A stretch of DNA of 64,000 nt from JAVVHH01 sp964657565 (GTDB lineage: Bacteria; Pseudomonadota; Alphaproteobacteria; Acetobacterales; Acetobacteraceae): contig CAZZVQ010000014.1 of the NCBI GenBank assembly GCA_964657565.1, positions 1-64,000 of the forward strand. Direction: 5' to 3'. The notes under the pieces were generated by a model. The model was not told the origin of the DNA and ran no database searches. It saw only the letters and a list, made by a program, of their open reading frames with translations. Position numbers and translations under genes: made by a program. Within the stretch, counting starts at the first letter, position 1. The number at the start of each line of letters is the position of its first letter. Positions 50,202-58,959 of this stretch are shown here, piece after piece.

Positions 50202-50686
50202 CTGTGCTGGACCCCGCCGCGTTTCGCGAGGCGCTTCGGAAACTTCCGACCTGCGTCACCGTCGTTACGACACGCGACGCGGACGGCAGGCCGCACGGGA
50301 TCACCATCGGCTCGTTCTCGTCGGTGTCGCTGCAGCCCCCTTTGGTGCTTTGGACGCTGCAACGCGCGGCCTGGTCGCACCGTCTGTACGCCAGCGCCCA
50401 GCACTTCGCTGTCAACGTCCTTTCCGCAGATCAGGCCGGCTTGTCGTCCCGGTTCGCGTCACGCGTCGCCGAACGGTTCGACGACGTGTTGGTGGATACC
50501 GGCCTGTTTGGCCTGCCGCTGATCCGTGATTGTCTGGCGACCCTGGAATGTGCGGCCACGAACAGCCACGACGCCGGCGACCACACGATCTTCGTCGGCG
50601 AGGTCCTGCGTCACCGGACACAGGACCGGGCCCCGCTCGTCCACTGCGGCGGGGCCTATCATACGCTCGAAGTTGTTCAGGCCTAA
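50198..50686 (+). CDS. hpaC: Flavin reductase (HpaC-like)
   Basis: A 162-residue flavin reductase domain protein. FREALRKLPTCVTVVTTRDA, GRPHGITIGSFSSVSLQPPL and VLWTLQRAAWSHRLYASAQH, followed by FAVNVLSADQ, are family hallmarks, with CGGAYHTLE near the end. It reduces FAD or FMN with NAD(P)H and would supply the HpaB monooxygenase at the start of the operon. It is the last gene and meets the convergent PhyH gene after 11 bases. Confidence 0.88.
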   Translation: MTVLDPAAFREALRKLPTCVTVVTTRDADGRPHGITIGSFSSVSLQPPLVLWTLQRAAWSHRLYASAQHFAVNVLSADQAGLSSRFASRVAERFDDVLVDTGLFGLPLIRDCLATLECAATNSHDAGDHTIFVGEVLRHRTQDRAPLVHCGGAYHTLEVVQA

Positions 50687-50697
50687 TATATAAGGCC
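50680..50697. terminator. Short palindrome between convergent stops
   Basis: GGCCT and AGGCC flank AATATATA in the few bases joining the stop codons of the flavin reductase and PhyH genes. It could act as a small two-way terminator. The stem is only five pairs. Confidence 0.35.
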
Positions 50698-51567
50698 CTA
50701 GCGCGGAAGCACGACCGGATAAAGTGGGCTGTCCAGCGCATCACCCTCCCGCAGGGAAATACCGCGGCGCTCCATTTCGCCAGGCTTATCGAGCGAGTCC
50801 CCTGGCCGGCGCTTGAACACCACATCCTCCCCGGCCCAGCGCAGCGAGAACGCACGGCGTCGCTGGCCCGTACTGCTGTTTCCGTTGGCGCCATGCAGCG
50901 ACCGCGCATGATGCACGATGATGTCGCCTGGATCGACATCCCAGGCCAAATACTCGTAAGCGCCGGGGTTGGCGTCCACGTCAGGCACCGGCTCGTAGAT
51001 GCTCCGCGCCTCCTTGATCGCGATGGCATCACGCATCGCTGGATCGGCGGCCAGACCCGCATCGATGAATTGGCGCCTGTACAGTTTGCCCCAGCTATGC
51101 GATCCCTTGATATAGGTCACGACCCCGTTCTCCGGCGTCGCGCGATCCAGTGGAATCCAGAACGAGATGATCTGCTCACCGTCGATCGGCCAGAATACCA
51201 GATCCTGGTGCCACAGCGTCTTCTCGACCGCACCGGGCTCTTTGACGAACGTCTGATCATAAAAGAAATTGACCTTGGACGACCGCAGGAACCGCGCCGC
51301 CAGTTCTGCCATTGGCGAATCGAATACGACGGCGCGAAACTCGGGCACGCGTTGCCACAGCGATGCGCCGGTGAAGAATGTGCCCTTACCGGTAAAGTCC
51401 TCCAGCGGCTTGCTCGGGTCGAGCAGCAATTCGTCGACCGTCTTGCGCAGACGATCAACCCATTCCATCGGCAACGCACCCCGCAGGACGGCGGCGCCGT
51501 CGCGCCAGAACTGATCGACCATCGGATCGGGACGCGATGCTTCGATAACTGATTTCGCTAGTTGCAT
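50698..51567 (-). CDS. Phytanoyl-CoA dioxygenase (PhyH) family protein
   Basis: A 289-residue Fe(II)/2-oxoglutarate oxygenase. Iron ligands are seen in LWHQDLVFWP (HxD) and in DIIVHHARSLHGANGN (distal His), followed by a basic segment RRRAFSLRWAGED that binds 2-oxoglutarate. These enzymes hydroxylate small molecules. AGGA before the ATG at 51567 supports this start over earlier in-frame ones. It is divergent from a LysR gene, which probably controls it. Confidence 0.85.
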   Translation of the reverse strand: MQLAKSVIEASRPDPMVDQFWRDGAAVLRGALPMEWVDRLRKTVDELLLDPSKPLEDFTGKGTFFTGASLWQRVPEFRAVVFDSPMAELAARFLRSSKVNFFYDQTFVKEPGAVEKTLWHQDLVFWPIDGEQIISFWIPLDRATPENGVVTYIKGSHSWGKLYRRQFIDAGLAADPAMRDAIAIKEARSIYEPVPDVDANPGAYEYLAWDVDPGDIIVHHARSLHGANGNSSTGQRRRAFSLRWAGEDVVFKRRPGDSLDKPGEMERRGISLREGDALDSPLYPVVLPR

Positions 51568-51696
51568 TCTATACATCCTGATGAAGGTCTTTGCCGCCAG
51601 GAGCACCGTTCCATGAAGCCCACTGGAAACGAAACTCATTGTTCGACTGTGTCATATCGACGGAATGAATAGATGGCTTGGCTTCAGGAGAACGAC

Positions 51697-52611
51697 ATGT
51701 CGCTTCGCGCCATCAACCTCAACCTGATCCCAGTGCTGCGCGCGCTCCTGCAAGAGCGCAACGTGTCCCGGGCAGCGGTGTCGGTCGGCCTCACCCAATC
51801 GGCTGCTAGCGCTGCCTTGTCACGATTGAGATCGATACTGGGTGATCCGCTGCTGGTACGGGTCGGCCGCGGCATGGAGCTGACGCCTCGTGCTAGAGCG
51901 CTGATCGAGCCGGTGGAAGATCTATGCGTACGGTTGGCGGCGATCTGGCAGGATCCACAGTTCGATCCGGGGTCGTGCCGTCGAAACTTCGTCATCACGA
52001 CCACGGACTACACGTCGATCACCATCATGGCCGGGATGATCGCAGTGCTGCGCAAGCAGGCGCCTGGTGTCTCGATCCAGTTTCTGAGTCTGCCGCCCGA
52101 GGTGGCACTGGCCCGAAAAGCGGACGAGATCGATTTCCTCATGCTCACACGGGTCGGTCTCGAGCGTGCCGGCGGGGGCGTGCTCCAGTCGCTTCCATTA
52201 TTTCACGATGACTTCGTCGCCGTAGTCGGTCCTCATCACCGCCTGGCCAGCGGCTCGAGCGTGGCGCCGACCGATTACCTGAACGAACCCCACATCGTCT
52301 TCTATCCGGGCGACTTTACACCGCGGGACGGTGTGACCCGGACGATCGCGGCAAGAGTCCAGCAGTTCAGTGTCTTGCCGTTCGCCGCCGCGCTGACCGA
52401 CTGCGTCGTCATCATGCCACGGCGTATTTTCGACCATGCTCGGCCGCTGATGGATTTGCGTTTGATCTATGAGTTGTCGCCGCCGATCAAGACGGAAGTC
52501 TTGCTGACATGGCGGCCGTTCCACGATGAGGACCCGGCCCATCAATGGTTCAGACGGTTGCTCGTCAAAACCGTCGGCACGTCGACGGCTGCTGAGTCTA
52601 TGCGAGAATAA
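51697..52611 (+). CDS. LysR family transcriptional regulator
   Basis: A 304-residue LysR protein of the NodD/NahR-like group. The HTH is LNLIPVLRALLQERNVSRAA, VSVGLTQSAASAALSRLRSI and LGDPLLVRVGRGMELTPRA. The effector domain begins FVITTTDYTSITIMAGMIAV. GGAG precedes the ATG at 51697, eight codons inside the longest frame. It faces away from the PhyH gene (129 bp between starts), the usual LysR-target arrangement. Confidence 0.88.
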   Translation: MSLRAINLNLIPVLRALLQERNVSRAAVSVGLTQSAASAALSRLRSILGDPLLVRVGRGMELTPRARALIEPVEDLCVRLAAIWQDPQFDPGSCRRNFVITTTDYTSITIMAGMIAVLRKQAPGVSIQFLSLPPEVALARKADEIDFLMLTRVGLERAGGGVLQSLPLFHDDFVAVVGPHHRLASGSSVAPTDYLNEPHIVFYPGDFTPRDGVTRTIAARVQQFSVLPFAAALTDCVVIMPRRIFDHARPLMDLRLIYELSPPIKTEVLLTWRPFHDEDPAHQWFRRLLVKTVGTSTAAESMRE

Positions 52612-52646
52612 CCGAATCCCGTCGGTTTCGTTGATTCGCTGTGGGC

Positions 52647-52820
52647 ATGACGACGAAGACGCAGATCGTGCCGCCCGGATGCCACATCCGCGAGCATGCG
52701 CACGACGGGGTCGAGGAGTTGATCTTCGTCCTCGCCGGCACCGGGCGTGCGGTGTTGGATGGCGAGAACGAGGGCATGGTGCCGGGTCCACGCCAGAGAA
52801 CCCGAAAACGTCCGCGCTGA
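52647..52820 (+). pseudogene. Truncated cupin-domain fragment
   Basis: A 57-codon frame reads TQIVPPGCHIREHAHDGVEE and LIFVLAGTGRAVLDGENEGM, the first metal-binding motif of a small cupin (G-X5-HXH-X4-E). It then shifts to an unrelated Arg-rich ending. The second cupin motif is missing, so this is the N-terminal half of a lost gene. Confidence 0.5.
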
Positions 52821-53114
52821 CCGGGCATATGGTTGCTGCCGAAATCAGGCGCGCGCTCGAGAACATCGATGCCGCCGGTGACGACTTCTCCCCCCGCACA
52901 AGGGCGACGGCAAAATTGTGGCTGTCCCGCGTGATGAGTGACAGCTACTGTTGACGGCTTGCCGTGCTCCTGATGCTCAAGCGGAAACTCTCTCGAAACT
53001 CTGTAGACAATCGTTGCGCACTTTGTCGCGAACGCGTTAGGCTGATGGTGCGCTGAGGACCCAGGCTGACCCACCAGCGCACCGTTGGCTGTTGCGGCAA
53101 ATGGAGAACGCGAG
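52821..53114. other. Remnant coding region and promoter area
   Basis: One frame up to 52954 reads GHMVAAEIRRALENIDAAGD, DFSPRTRATAKLWLSRVM and ends in TGA. It looks like the 3' end of a once-coding gene that I cannot identify. From 52955 to 53114 no gene is seen; this part presumably holds the promoter of the transport operon. Confidence 0.35.
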
Positions 53115-53942
53115 ATGAATCTGTTTCGACGGCTTATCATCGTCGCTACGCTCGGGCTGGCGTTAGTCGCCGCCTCCCGACCTTCCTTCGCGCAAGGCGA
53201 CCCTTTTGGCACCATCAAGCGTATCCAGCAATCCGGTACGCTCCGTATGCCCGTAATGATTGGTGAAGAGCCAGGCTATGTCAAAGATCCAAAAACGGGC
53301 GAGTGGTCGGGTTACTACATCGACTGGGCCAAGGACATTGCGACCCTCCTTGGTGTAAAGATCACGTACTACGAGACCACATGGGGTAATCTCGCGGCAG
53401 ACTTCCAGGCCGGGAAAATCGACCTGGCAATCGGGCTCAATCCGAATCCTCGCCGTGGCCTGGTCGTCGACTATGTGCAGGGCTCGATCTGGTCGGGCGT
53501 GTGGGCGCTGATTACCAAACCGAATTTCGCCGCAACCACATGGCAGGACATCAACAAGCAGCAACTCCGTATCGCCGTCCAGCAAGGCAGCACCATGCAG
53601 GTGATCGCCGAGGCGGTGATCCCGCAAGCCAAGATCCTCGTCGTGCCGACGCGCGATCAAGCCCTGCTCGAAATGCAGGCTAATCGGATCGACGCGATCC
53701 TGCTGGCGGACAGCGACGCAGTGCTGTTGCAGTCACAGAACCGGGGCAAGGTCGTGGTGCCAGAACCGATCCTCTACAACCCGGCGACGATTGGCATCCG
53801 GCGAGAGGAAGGCAATGCCGGATACATGAATTTCTTGGCGAACTGGATGACGCAGCAGCGTGAGCTCGGCTTCGCGCGGGCGCGGCTGCAGGCGGCCTGG
53901 CTAGCGATGGGAATGGACCTGAGCCAAGTGCCGCTGCGCTGA
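53115..53942 (+). CDS. Polar amino acid ABC transporter substrate-binding protein
   Basis: A 275-residue family 3 solute-binding protein with a Sec signal (MNLFRRLIIVATLGLALVAA, cleaved after SFAQ). The mature part contains IQQSGTLRMPVMIGEEPGYV, GYYIDWAKDIATLLGVKITY and WGNLAADFQAGKIDLAIGL, the amino-acid-binding pattern of HisJ/FliY relatives. It delivers the ligand to the adjacent permease. The stop overlaps the permease start (TGATG). First gene of an eight-gene operon whose enzymes suggest a proline-related or similar ligand. Confidence 0.9.
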   Translation: MNLFRRLIIVATLGLALVAASRPSFAQGDPFGTIKRIQQSGTLRMPVMIGEEPGYVKDPKTGEWSGYYIDWAKDIATLLGVKITYYETTWGNLAADFQAGKIDLAIGLNPNPRRGLVVDYVQGSIWSGVWALITKPNFAATTWQDINKQQLRIAVQQGSTMQVIAEAVIPQAKILVVPTRDQALLEMQANRIDAILLADSDAVLLQSQNRGKVVVPEPILYNPATIGIRREEGNAGYMNFLANWMTQQRELGFARARLQAAWLAMGMDLSQVPLR

Positions 53943-54592
53943 TGGGCTTCAATCTCGGCATCCTGGCGCCGTATGTTGGCCTGATAATGTCGGGTTTGCT
54001 GGTGACATTGTATTACACGGTCGCGAGTTCTGTGTTTGGACTTGCAATCGGGCTGCTGGTTTGCTTGTTGCAGCTGAGCGGCTTTAGGCCGGCGGTTTGG
54101 TTCGGCCGGGCTTACGTCGAGTTCTTCCGCAACGTCCCGCTGCTGGTCCTGCTGCTCTGGAGCTATTACGCGCTACCGATCTTCACCCAGATTGAAGTTA
54201 CCAAGCACGATGCTGGTCTAATCGCCCTGAGCTGCTATGTCGGGGCGTTCTACGCTGAGATTTTGCGCGCCGGCGTGCAATCGATCGATGTCGGGCAGAC
54301 CGATGCCTCGGCAGCACTGGGAATGACCTATGCGCAGCGCATGAGGCGGATCATTCTGCCGCAAGCGCTGCGCCGCATGCTCCCGCCGCTGGCCGGGCAA
54401 ACGATTATCCAGATGAAGAACACGACGCTACTGTCGGTCATCACCATCCCAGACGTGCTCTATCAGTCAACCTACATTTCGAGCCTGACGTATCGGCCGA
54501 TGGAGATATATACGGTCTTAGGATTACTGTTCCCGATATTGTTGATCCCGCTGGCGCAGGTGTCACGCAGGCTCGAGCGGTTGGCCGCGTGA
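53942..54592 (+). CDS. Polar amino acid ABC transporter permease
   Basis: A 216-residue HisM/GlnP-type permease with five membrane helices. The family segments are GLLVTLYYTVASSVFGLAIG, YVEFFRNVPLLVLLLWSYYA, AFYAEILRAGVQSIDVGQTD and the EAA loop ASAALGMTYAQRMRRIILPQ. A single permease gene implies a homodimeric pore. It overlaps both neighbours. Confidence 0.9.
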   Translation: MGFNLGILAPYVGLIMSGLLVTLYYTVASSVFGLAIGLLVCLLQLSGFRPAVWFGRAYVEFFRNVPLLVLLLWSYYALPIFTQIEVTKHDAGLIALSCYVGAFYAEILRAGVQSIDVGQTDASAALGMTYAQRMRRIILPQALRRMLPPLAGQTIIQMKNTTLLSVITIPDVLYQSTYISSLTYRPMEIYTVLGLLFPILLIPLAQVSRRLERLAA

Positions 54593-55422
54593 TGGCGGGA
54601 ACAGCGCCGATCCTGTGCATGCGCGGCATTCGTAAGAACTTCGGCGCAGTCGAGGTTCTGCGCGGTATCGACCTGGACGTGGCGAGCGGCGAAGTCGTCG
54701 TACTGATCGGAGCGAGCGGTTCGGGGAAGACGTCACTCCTGCGCTGCATCAACCTGCTCAACGTTCCCAGTGCGGGCCGGATCGAGGTCGACGGCACCGT
54801 GCTCTTCGACACCGAGTCCCCCTCGAGCATCAACCGCGCGGTGCTGTGCCGGCAGCGTGCGCGGATCGGCATGGTGTTTCAGCAGTTCAATTTGTTTCCC
54901 CACATGACCGTGCTGGCCAACGTCATGGAGGGCCCGGTGACCGTGCTGCGGGAACCCCGCGAAAGCGCTGCGGCGAGGGCGCGAGGGCTTCTCGCGCGGC
55001 TGGGGCTGGAGGCGCATGCCGAGAAGCGCCCGGCGCAGCTATCCGGCGGCCAGCAGCAACGTGTCGCTATCGCGCGGGCGCTCGCCATGCAGCCGGCGCT
55101 CATGCTGTTCGACGAGCCGACCTCGGCGCTCGATCCAGAACTGGTTGGCGAGGTGCTGCAAGCGATCCGCGACCTCGCGCGAGACGGGATGACGATGGTC
55201 ATTGTCACGCACGAACTGGGCTTCGCGTACGAGATCGCGGATCGGGTGGTCTTCATGGAGGCCGGGGAAATCGTCGAAGCCGGCCCGGCCCAAGAGTTAT
55301 TACTGCGACCGAGCAGCCCCAGACTGCAGGGATTTGTGGCGCGGTTCCATGAAATGGCGCGCGCGCTCTCGCCTATGCTGCATGACGGGCAGGCACGCGC
55401 GCCCGCGCCGATCGCACTATGA
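54592..55422 (+). CDS. Polar amino acid ABC transporter ATP-binding protein
   Basis: A 276-residue GlnQ-type ATPase. Walker A LIGASGSGKTSLLRCINLLN, Q-loop GMVFQQFNLFPHMTVLANVM, signature QLSGGQQQRVAIARALAMQ, Walker B LMLFDEPTSALDPELVGEVL and H-loop IVTHELGFAYEIADRVVFM are all present. The ATG at 54592 (TGATG overlap with the permease) is preferred over a GTG one codon before. The last 20 residues are an extra tail. Confidence 0.93.
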   Translation: MAGTAPILCMRGIRKNFGAVEVLRGIDLDVASGEVVVLIGASGSGKTSLLRCINLLNVPSAGRIEVDGTVLFDTESPSSINRAVLCRQRARIGMVFQQFNLFPHMTVLANVMEGPVTVLREPRESAAARARGLLARLGLEAHAEKRPAQLSGGQQQRVAIARALAMQPALMLFDEPTSALDPELVGEVLQAIRDLARDGMTMVIVTHELGFAYEIADRVVFMEAGEIVEAGPAQELLLRPSSPRLQGFVARFHEMARALSPMLHDGQARAPAPIAL

Positions 55423-56249
55423 CGCCGGCCCGCCGGCCCGAGGAGCCGGATGCAGCAGTATTACCCCGCTACCGGATCGCCGAGGTCAGTCAGCTCGTTG
55501 GCGTGAGCGTGAGCACGATCCGCCTGTGGGAGGACCACGGTCTGGTGCGGCCAGATCGCGGCGGTGGCCAGCAGCGGCGCTACAGCGCGGCCGACGTCAA
55601 CCGTCTCAAGCAAGTACAGATGCTTCGAAGCGTCCGCTCGCTCAATCTGTCCGCCATCCGCACCATTGTGGACGCTGGCGATCGCGACGGCGAAGCTTTG
55701 CCCGGCGAGATCGGCGGGCGTTTGCGGGCGGCTCGGCTGGCGCGCGGTCTAACGCTGCGGCAGGTGGCCCAGCAGACCGGTCTGGCTATGTCGTCGATCA
55801 GCTCGCTGGAGCGCACGTCTCGCGGCGCGTCCATGAGCGCGTTTGGACGGTTGGCACGGTGTTATCAGCTCGAACTCGGCGAGCTGATGGGACCGAGTAG
55901 CAATTGCTTGGAAGGCGCGGTCCGGGCCGGCACAGGTCGACGGGTGCCCTACTTGCTTCCCCAAATCGATATCGAGCAATTGAGCGTGGGCCAGGTGGGA
56001 CTGGACTGCGAGAAGTGGATTCTCCTGCCCGGCGCAGCAAGCGACGGCGCCTACGTGCATGCGGGCCAGGAGTTTGTGTATGTCCTGCAAGGACAATTCG
56101 ATTTGACACTCGATAGCGACACCAGCATCCGGCTCGGACCGCACGACTCTATCTGCTTCGCCAGCACGCGGCCACACTCCTGGCGAAATGCCGGACAGAC
56201 GCCAGCTGTCGTGATCTGGATCAACGCGCCAGCCCTGAGCGGCAAGTGA
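55419..56249 (+). CDS. Three-domain regulator: MerR HTH, XRE HTH and cupin
   Basis: A 276-residue regulator with two DNA-binding domains. Residues 17-90 form a MerR winged helix (RIAEVSQLVGVSVSTIRLWE, then GLVRPDRGGGQQRRYSAADV). Residues 98-160 form a Cro/C1 HTH (RLRAARLARGLTLRQVAQQT and SISSLERTSRGASMSAFGRL). Residues 195-272 form a cupin sensor domain (HAGQEFVYVLQGQFDLTLDS; RPHSWRNAG). XRE-cupin regulators are common; adding a MerR domain is less so. Embedded in the operon with ATGA and GTGA overlaps, it likely senses the transported compound. Confidence 0.88.
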   Translation: MTPARRPEEPDAAVLPRYRIAEVSQLVGVSVSTIRLWEDHGLVRPDRGGGQQRRYSAADVNRLKQVQMLRSVRSLNLSAIRTIVDAGDRDGEALPGEIGGRLRAARLARGLTLRQVAQQTGLAMSSISSLERTSRGASMSAFGRLARCYQLELGELMGPSSNCLEGAVRAGTGRRVPYLLPQIDIEQLSVGQVGLDCEKWILLPGAASDGAYVHAGQEFVYVLQGQFDLTLDSDTSIRLGPHDSICFASTRPHSWRNAGQTPAVVIWINAPALSGK

Positions 56250-57223
56250 CGACCCGGCTCGTGTCAGTGCTGGACAGCCACACGGCCGGGCATCCCACGA
56301 GGGTCGTGACCGCAGGCATCCCACCGCTGATCGGCGCCAGCGTGGCCGAGTTGCGGGATGCGTTTCGTGCCGCGCACGACGACCTGCGGCGCTTCTTGCT
56401 GCACGAGCCGCGCGGGCATGCGGCCATGTTCGGCGTTGTGCCGGTCTCGAGCGCCGCCGCCGATTTCGGTGCGTTCTTCATGGGCAGCTATGGCTACCTC
56501 GACATGTGCGGCCACGCGACGATTGGTCTCGCGCGGACGTTGCAGCATCTCGGGATGATCGCGCAGGGCCAGGCCAGCTTTCGCCTGGAAGTGCCGGCAG
56601 GGATCGTGACGGTACGCTTCGAGCGTGACGACGACGGTGGGGACTGGATCGGCTTCGACAATCTGGACGCGTTCGTCGCCGGTGAGGGTGTCGAGCTGGA
56701 CCTGTTCGGCCGAACGGTCGTCGCCGACATCGCATATGGCGGCAATTGGTATGGCTTGGTCAGCGCCGATGTGGCCGGGATCACGCTGGAGCCGTCTGCG
56801 GTAGCCAAAGCGTGTGTGGTCGGCGCCGAACTGAAGGCGCAGGCCAATCGGCGCATCGAGGCAGGCACTCTGCCGGGCTGCACGCATCCGCTGGACAGCA
56901 TCTTGTTCTGGTCCGAGCGGCGGGATGGCGGCTGCGTCGTCTCGCGTCACCTCGTCGTATTGGAAACCAACAAATTCGACCGCTCGCCCTGCGGGACCGG
57001 AACCTCGGCCCGGCTTGCGCAATTGCGCCGCCGGGGCGCGATCGGGCCCGGGGAGATCGTCACCGCCGAAGGCGTACTCGGCACACGATTCCGGGCGAGT
57101 TGCGTCGACTCGATCAATGGCGCCGTTCGGCCCAGCGTGCTCGGGCAGGCGCACATGACCGGGCTCTCCACATTCATGCTCGAGGCCGACGATCCTCTGC
57201 CACACGGGTTCCTGTGCCGGTAA
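56246..57223 (+). CDS. Proline racemase/hydroxyproline epimerase family protein
   Basis: A 325-residue member of the proline racemase superfamily. It has the opening SVLDSHTAGHPTRVVTAGIP and GSYGYLDMCGHATIGLARTL with the first catalytic Cys. FDRSPCGTGTSARLAQLRRR carries the second Cys, then TAEGVLGTRFRASC. Having both cysteines indicates a racemase or epimerase, not a trans-3-hydroxyproline dehydratase (which has Thr at the second place). It would interconvert L and D forms of proline, hydroxyproline or a related imino acid. GTG start overlapping the regulator stop. Confidence 0.88.
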   Translation: MTTRLVSVLDSHTAGHPTRVVTAGIPPLIGASVAELRDAFRAAHDDLRRFLLHEPRGHAAMFGVVPVSSAAADFGAFFMGSYGYLDMCGHATIGLARTLQHLGMIAQGQASFRLEVPAGIVTVRFERDDDGGDWIGFDNLDAFVAGEGVELDLFGRTVVADIAYGGNWYGLVSADVAGITLEPSAVAKACVVGAELKAQANRRIEAGTLPGCTHPLDSILFWSERRDGGCVVSRHLVVLETNKFDRSPCGTGTSARLAQLRRRGAIGPGEIVTAEGVLGTRFRASCVDSINGAVRPSVLGQAHMTGLSTFMLEADDPLPHGFLCR

Positions 57224-58959
57224 CTGGCGGCCCGACGCTCCGCCAGGCGTACGACATCGTCATCATCGGGGGTGGGTCAGCCGGTGCCGTGCTCGCACAT
57301 CGGCTGTCCGCGGATGCGCGGCTCACGGTGGGCTTGTTCGAGGCCGGCCCCGACATCCTTCCCGGCGCCGTGCCCGACATCATCGCAGACAGCTACCCTG
57401 GCTTGGCCTATTTCGACCCCCGGTTCCATTGGCAAGACCTGCGCGTGCACACGCGGACGGCTCGGGCCAATTCCGGGCAAGCTGCCGACAGTAAGCTCGA
57501 GCAGGCGAGAGTCATGGGCGGGGGCTCGAGCATCAACGGCCAGTTCGCGGTCAGAGGCTTGCCGCAGGACTACGACGGCTGGGCCGCTCTTGGCGCGTCC
57601 GGCTGGGGTTACGACGCCATGCTTGGGGCACTGAAGCGGCTCGAGCGGGACCAGGACTTCACCGGGCCGTTGCATGGAAGCGTGGGTCCAATTCCGATCC
57701 GGCGCGTGTTCCCGTCCGATTGGGCCCCGTTCACTTTGTCCGTCCTCCGCGCGATGGAACGCGAGGGTGCCTCGTACCGCGATGACTACAACGCGACCTC
57801 GGAGGACGGCCTGTTCCCAATGCCGCTTTCGAACGAGGCCGGTCAGCGGGTCTCGACCGCGACCGCCTATCTGGATGCGGCAACCAGGCGAAGGCCCAAC
57901 CTCCACATCGTCGCGAACGCCACGGTCGAAACCCTCCAGATGGCGGGCCGCCGGGTCGAGGGCATGATCGTGACCATCGATGGCGCACGCCGATCGGTCC
58001 GGGCGCGCGAAGTGATCGTCAGCGCGGGAGCTTTGCACTCGCCCGGGCTGCTGATGCGGGCGGGCATCGGGCCGGGCGATCACCTGCGCGCCATGGGCAT
58101 AGAGGTGGTCCATCACCTCCCCGGCGTGGGCGAGAACCTTTGCGATCACCCGCACATCGCCTTCGGCATGCACCTCCGGCCCCATGCCAGGCTACGCCGC
58201 GGACAGCGTCGACATATCTTCATGGGCGCGCGTTATTCGTCCGGCGTTGCCGGATGTGGCCCAGGGGACATGCTGCTTATGCCCGTAAACCGGGCCGGCT
58301 GGCATCGGCTGGGCTTGTCGCTCGGCGCCATCAACGTTTGCGTCAACACTTCTTACTCGCGCGGCACGGTCCGGCTCCGGACAGCCGACCCTGGCACCGA
58401 GCCGCTGGTGGAGTTGAATTTGGCCTCGGACGGCCGCGATCTGTCGCGACTGGTGGACGCGTTCAAGCGCATCCGACGGTTGGCGCAAAGCCCGGAGGTC
58501 CAAGACAGTATCAACACCTTCTTCCTCGCGGGCTATTCTGACGAGGTGCGCAGGCTCTCGGTCCGAAGCCGTCGGACGTGGATCAAGACTGCCGTGGCCG
58601 CGGCATTATTGGATTTCGGGCCGACCCGGGGCGCGATGATCCGGTGGAAGTTCGGTAGGCCGGACCGGGTCGACCGCATGGCCGCCGATGATGAGCAGAT
58701 CGCGGATTGGGTGCGCGCGAACGTCTGGTCGGGTTGGCACGTATCCGGGACCTGCCGGATTGGTCGCGATGACGACACGTTCGCAGTGCTGGACGCGCAC
58801 TGCCGAGTGCGCGGCATCGCCGGCCTGCGCGTGGTTGACGCGTCGGTCATGCCCGCTGTCGTCAGCGCGAACACGAATATCACGACGATCGCCATCGCTG
58901 AACGCGCCAGCGACCTCATCCTCAATCCATCGACGGAGCCCGCTCATGCGCGCCAATAA
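57214..58959 (+). CDS. GMC family FAD-dependent oxidoreductase
   Basis: A 581-residue glucose-methanol-choline oxidoreductase. The FAD-binding start is YDIVIIGGGSAGAVLAHRLS. GMC signature 1 is ARVMGGGSSINGQFAVRG and signature 2 is SAGALHSPGLLMRAGIGPGD. The C-terminal WSGWHVSGTCRIG and VVDASVMPAVVSANTNITTI supply the catalytic His and the FAD end. It oxidises an alcohol. The GTG at 57214 overlaps the racemase end by 10 bp and the end overlaps the aldolase by 14 bp, so all are co-translated. Substrate unknown. Confidence 0.9.
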   Translation: MPVTGGPTLRQAYDIVIIGGGSAGAVLAHRLSADARLTVGLFEAGPDILPGAVPDIIADSYPGLAYFDPRFHWQDLRVHTRTARANSGQAADSKLEQARVMGGGSSINGQFAVRGLPQDYDGWAALGASGWGYDAMLGALKRLERDQDFTGPLHGSVGPIPIRRVFPSDWAPFTLSVLRAMEREGASYRDDYNATSEDGLFPMPLSNEAGQRVSTATAYLDAATRRRPNLHIVANATVETLQMAGRRVEGMIVTIDGARRSVRAREVIVSAGALHSPGLLMRAGIGPGDHLRAMGIEVVHHLPGVGENLCDHPHIAFGMHLRPHARLRRGQRRHIFMGARYSSGVAGCGPGDMLLMPVNRAGWHRLGLSLGAINVCVNTSYSRGTVRLRTADPGTEPLVELNLASDGRDLSRLVDAFKRIRRLAQSPEVQDSINTFFLAGYSDEVRRLSVRSRRTWIKTAVAAALLDFGPTRGAMIRWKFGRPDRVDRMAADDEQIADWVRANVWSGWHVSGTCRIGRDDDTFAVLDAHCRVRGIAGLRVVDASVMPAVVSANTNITTIAIAERASDLILNPSTEPAHARQ

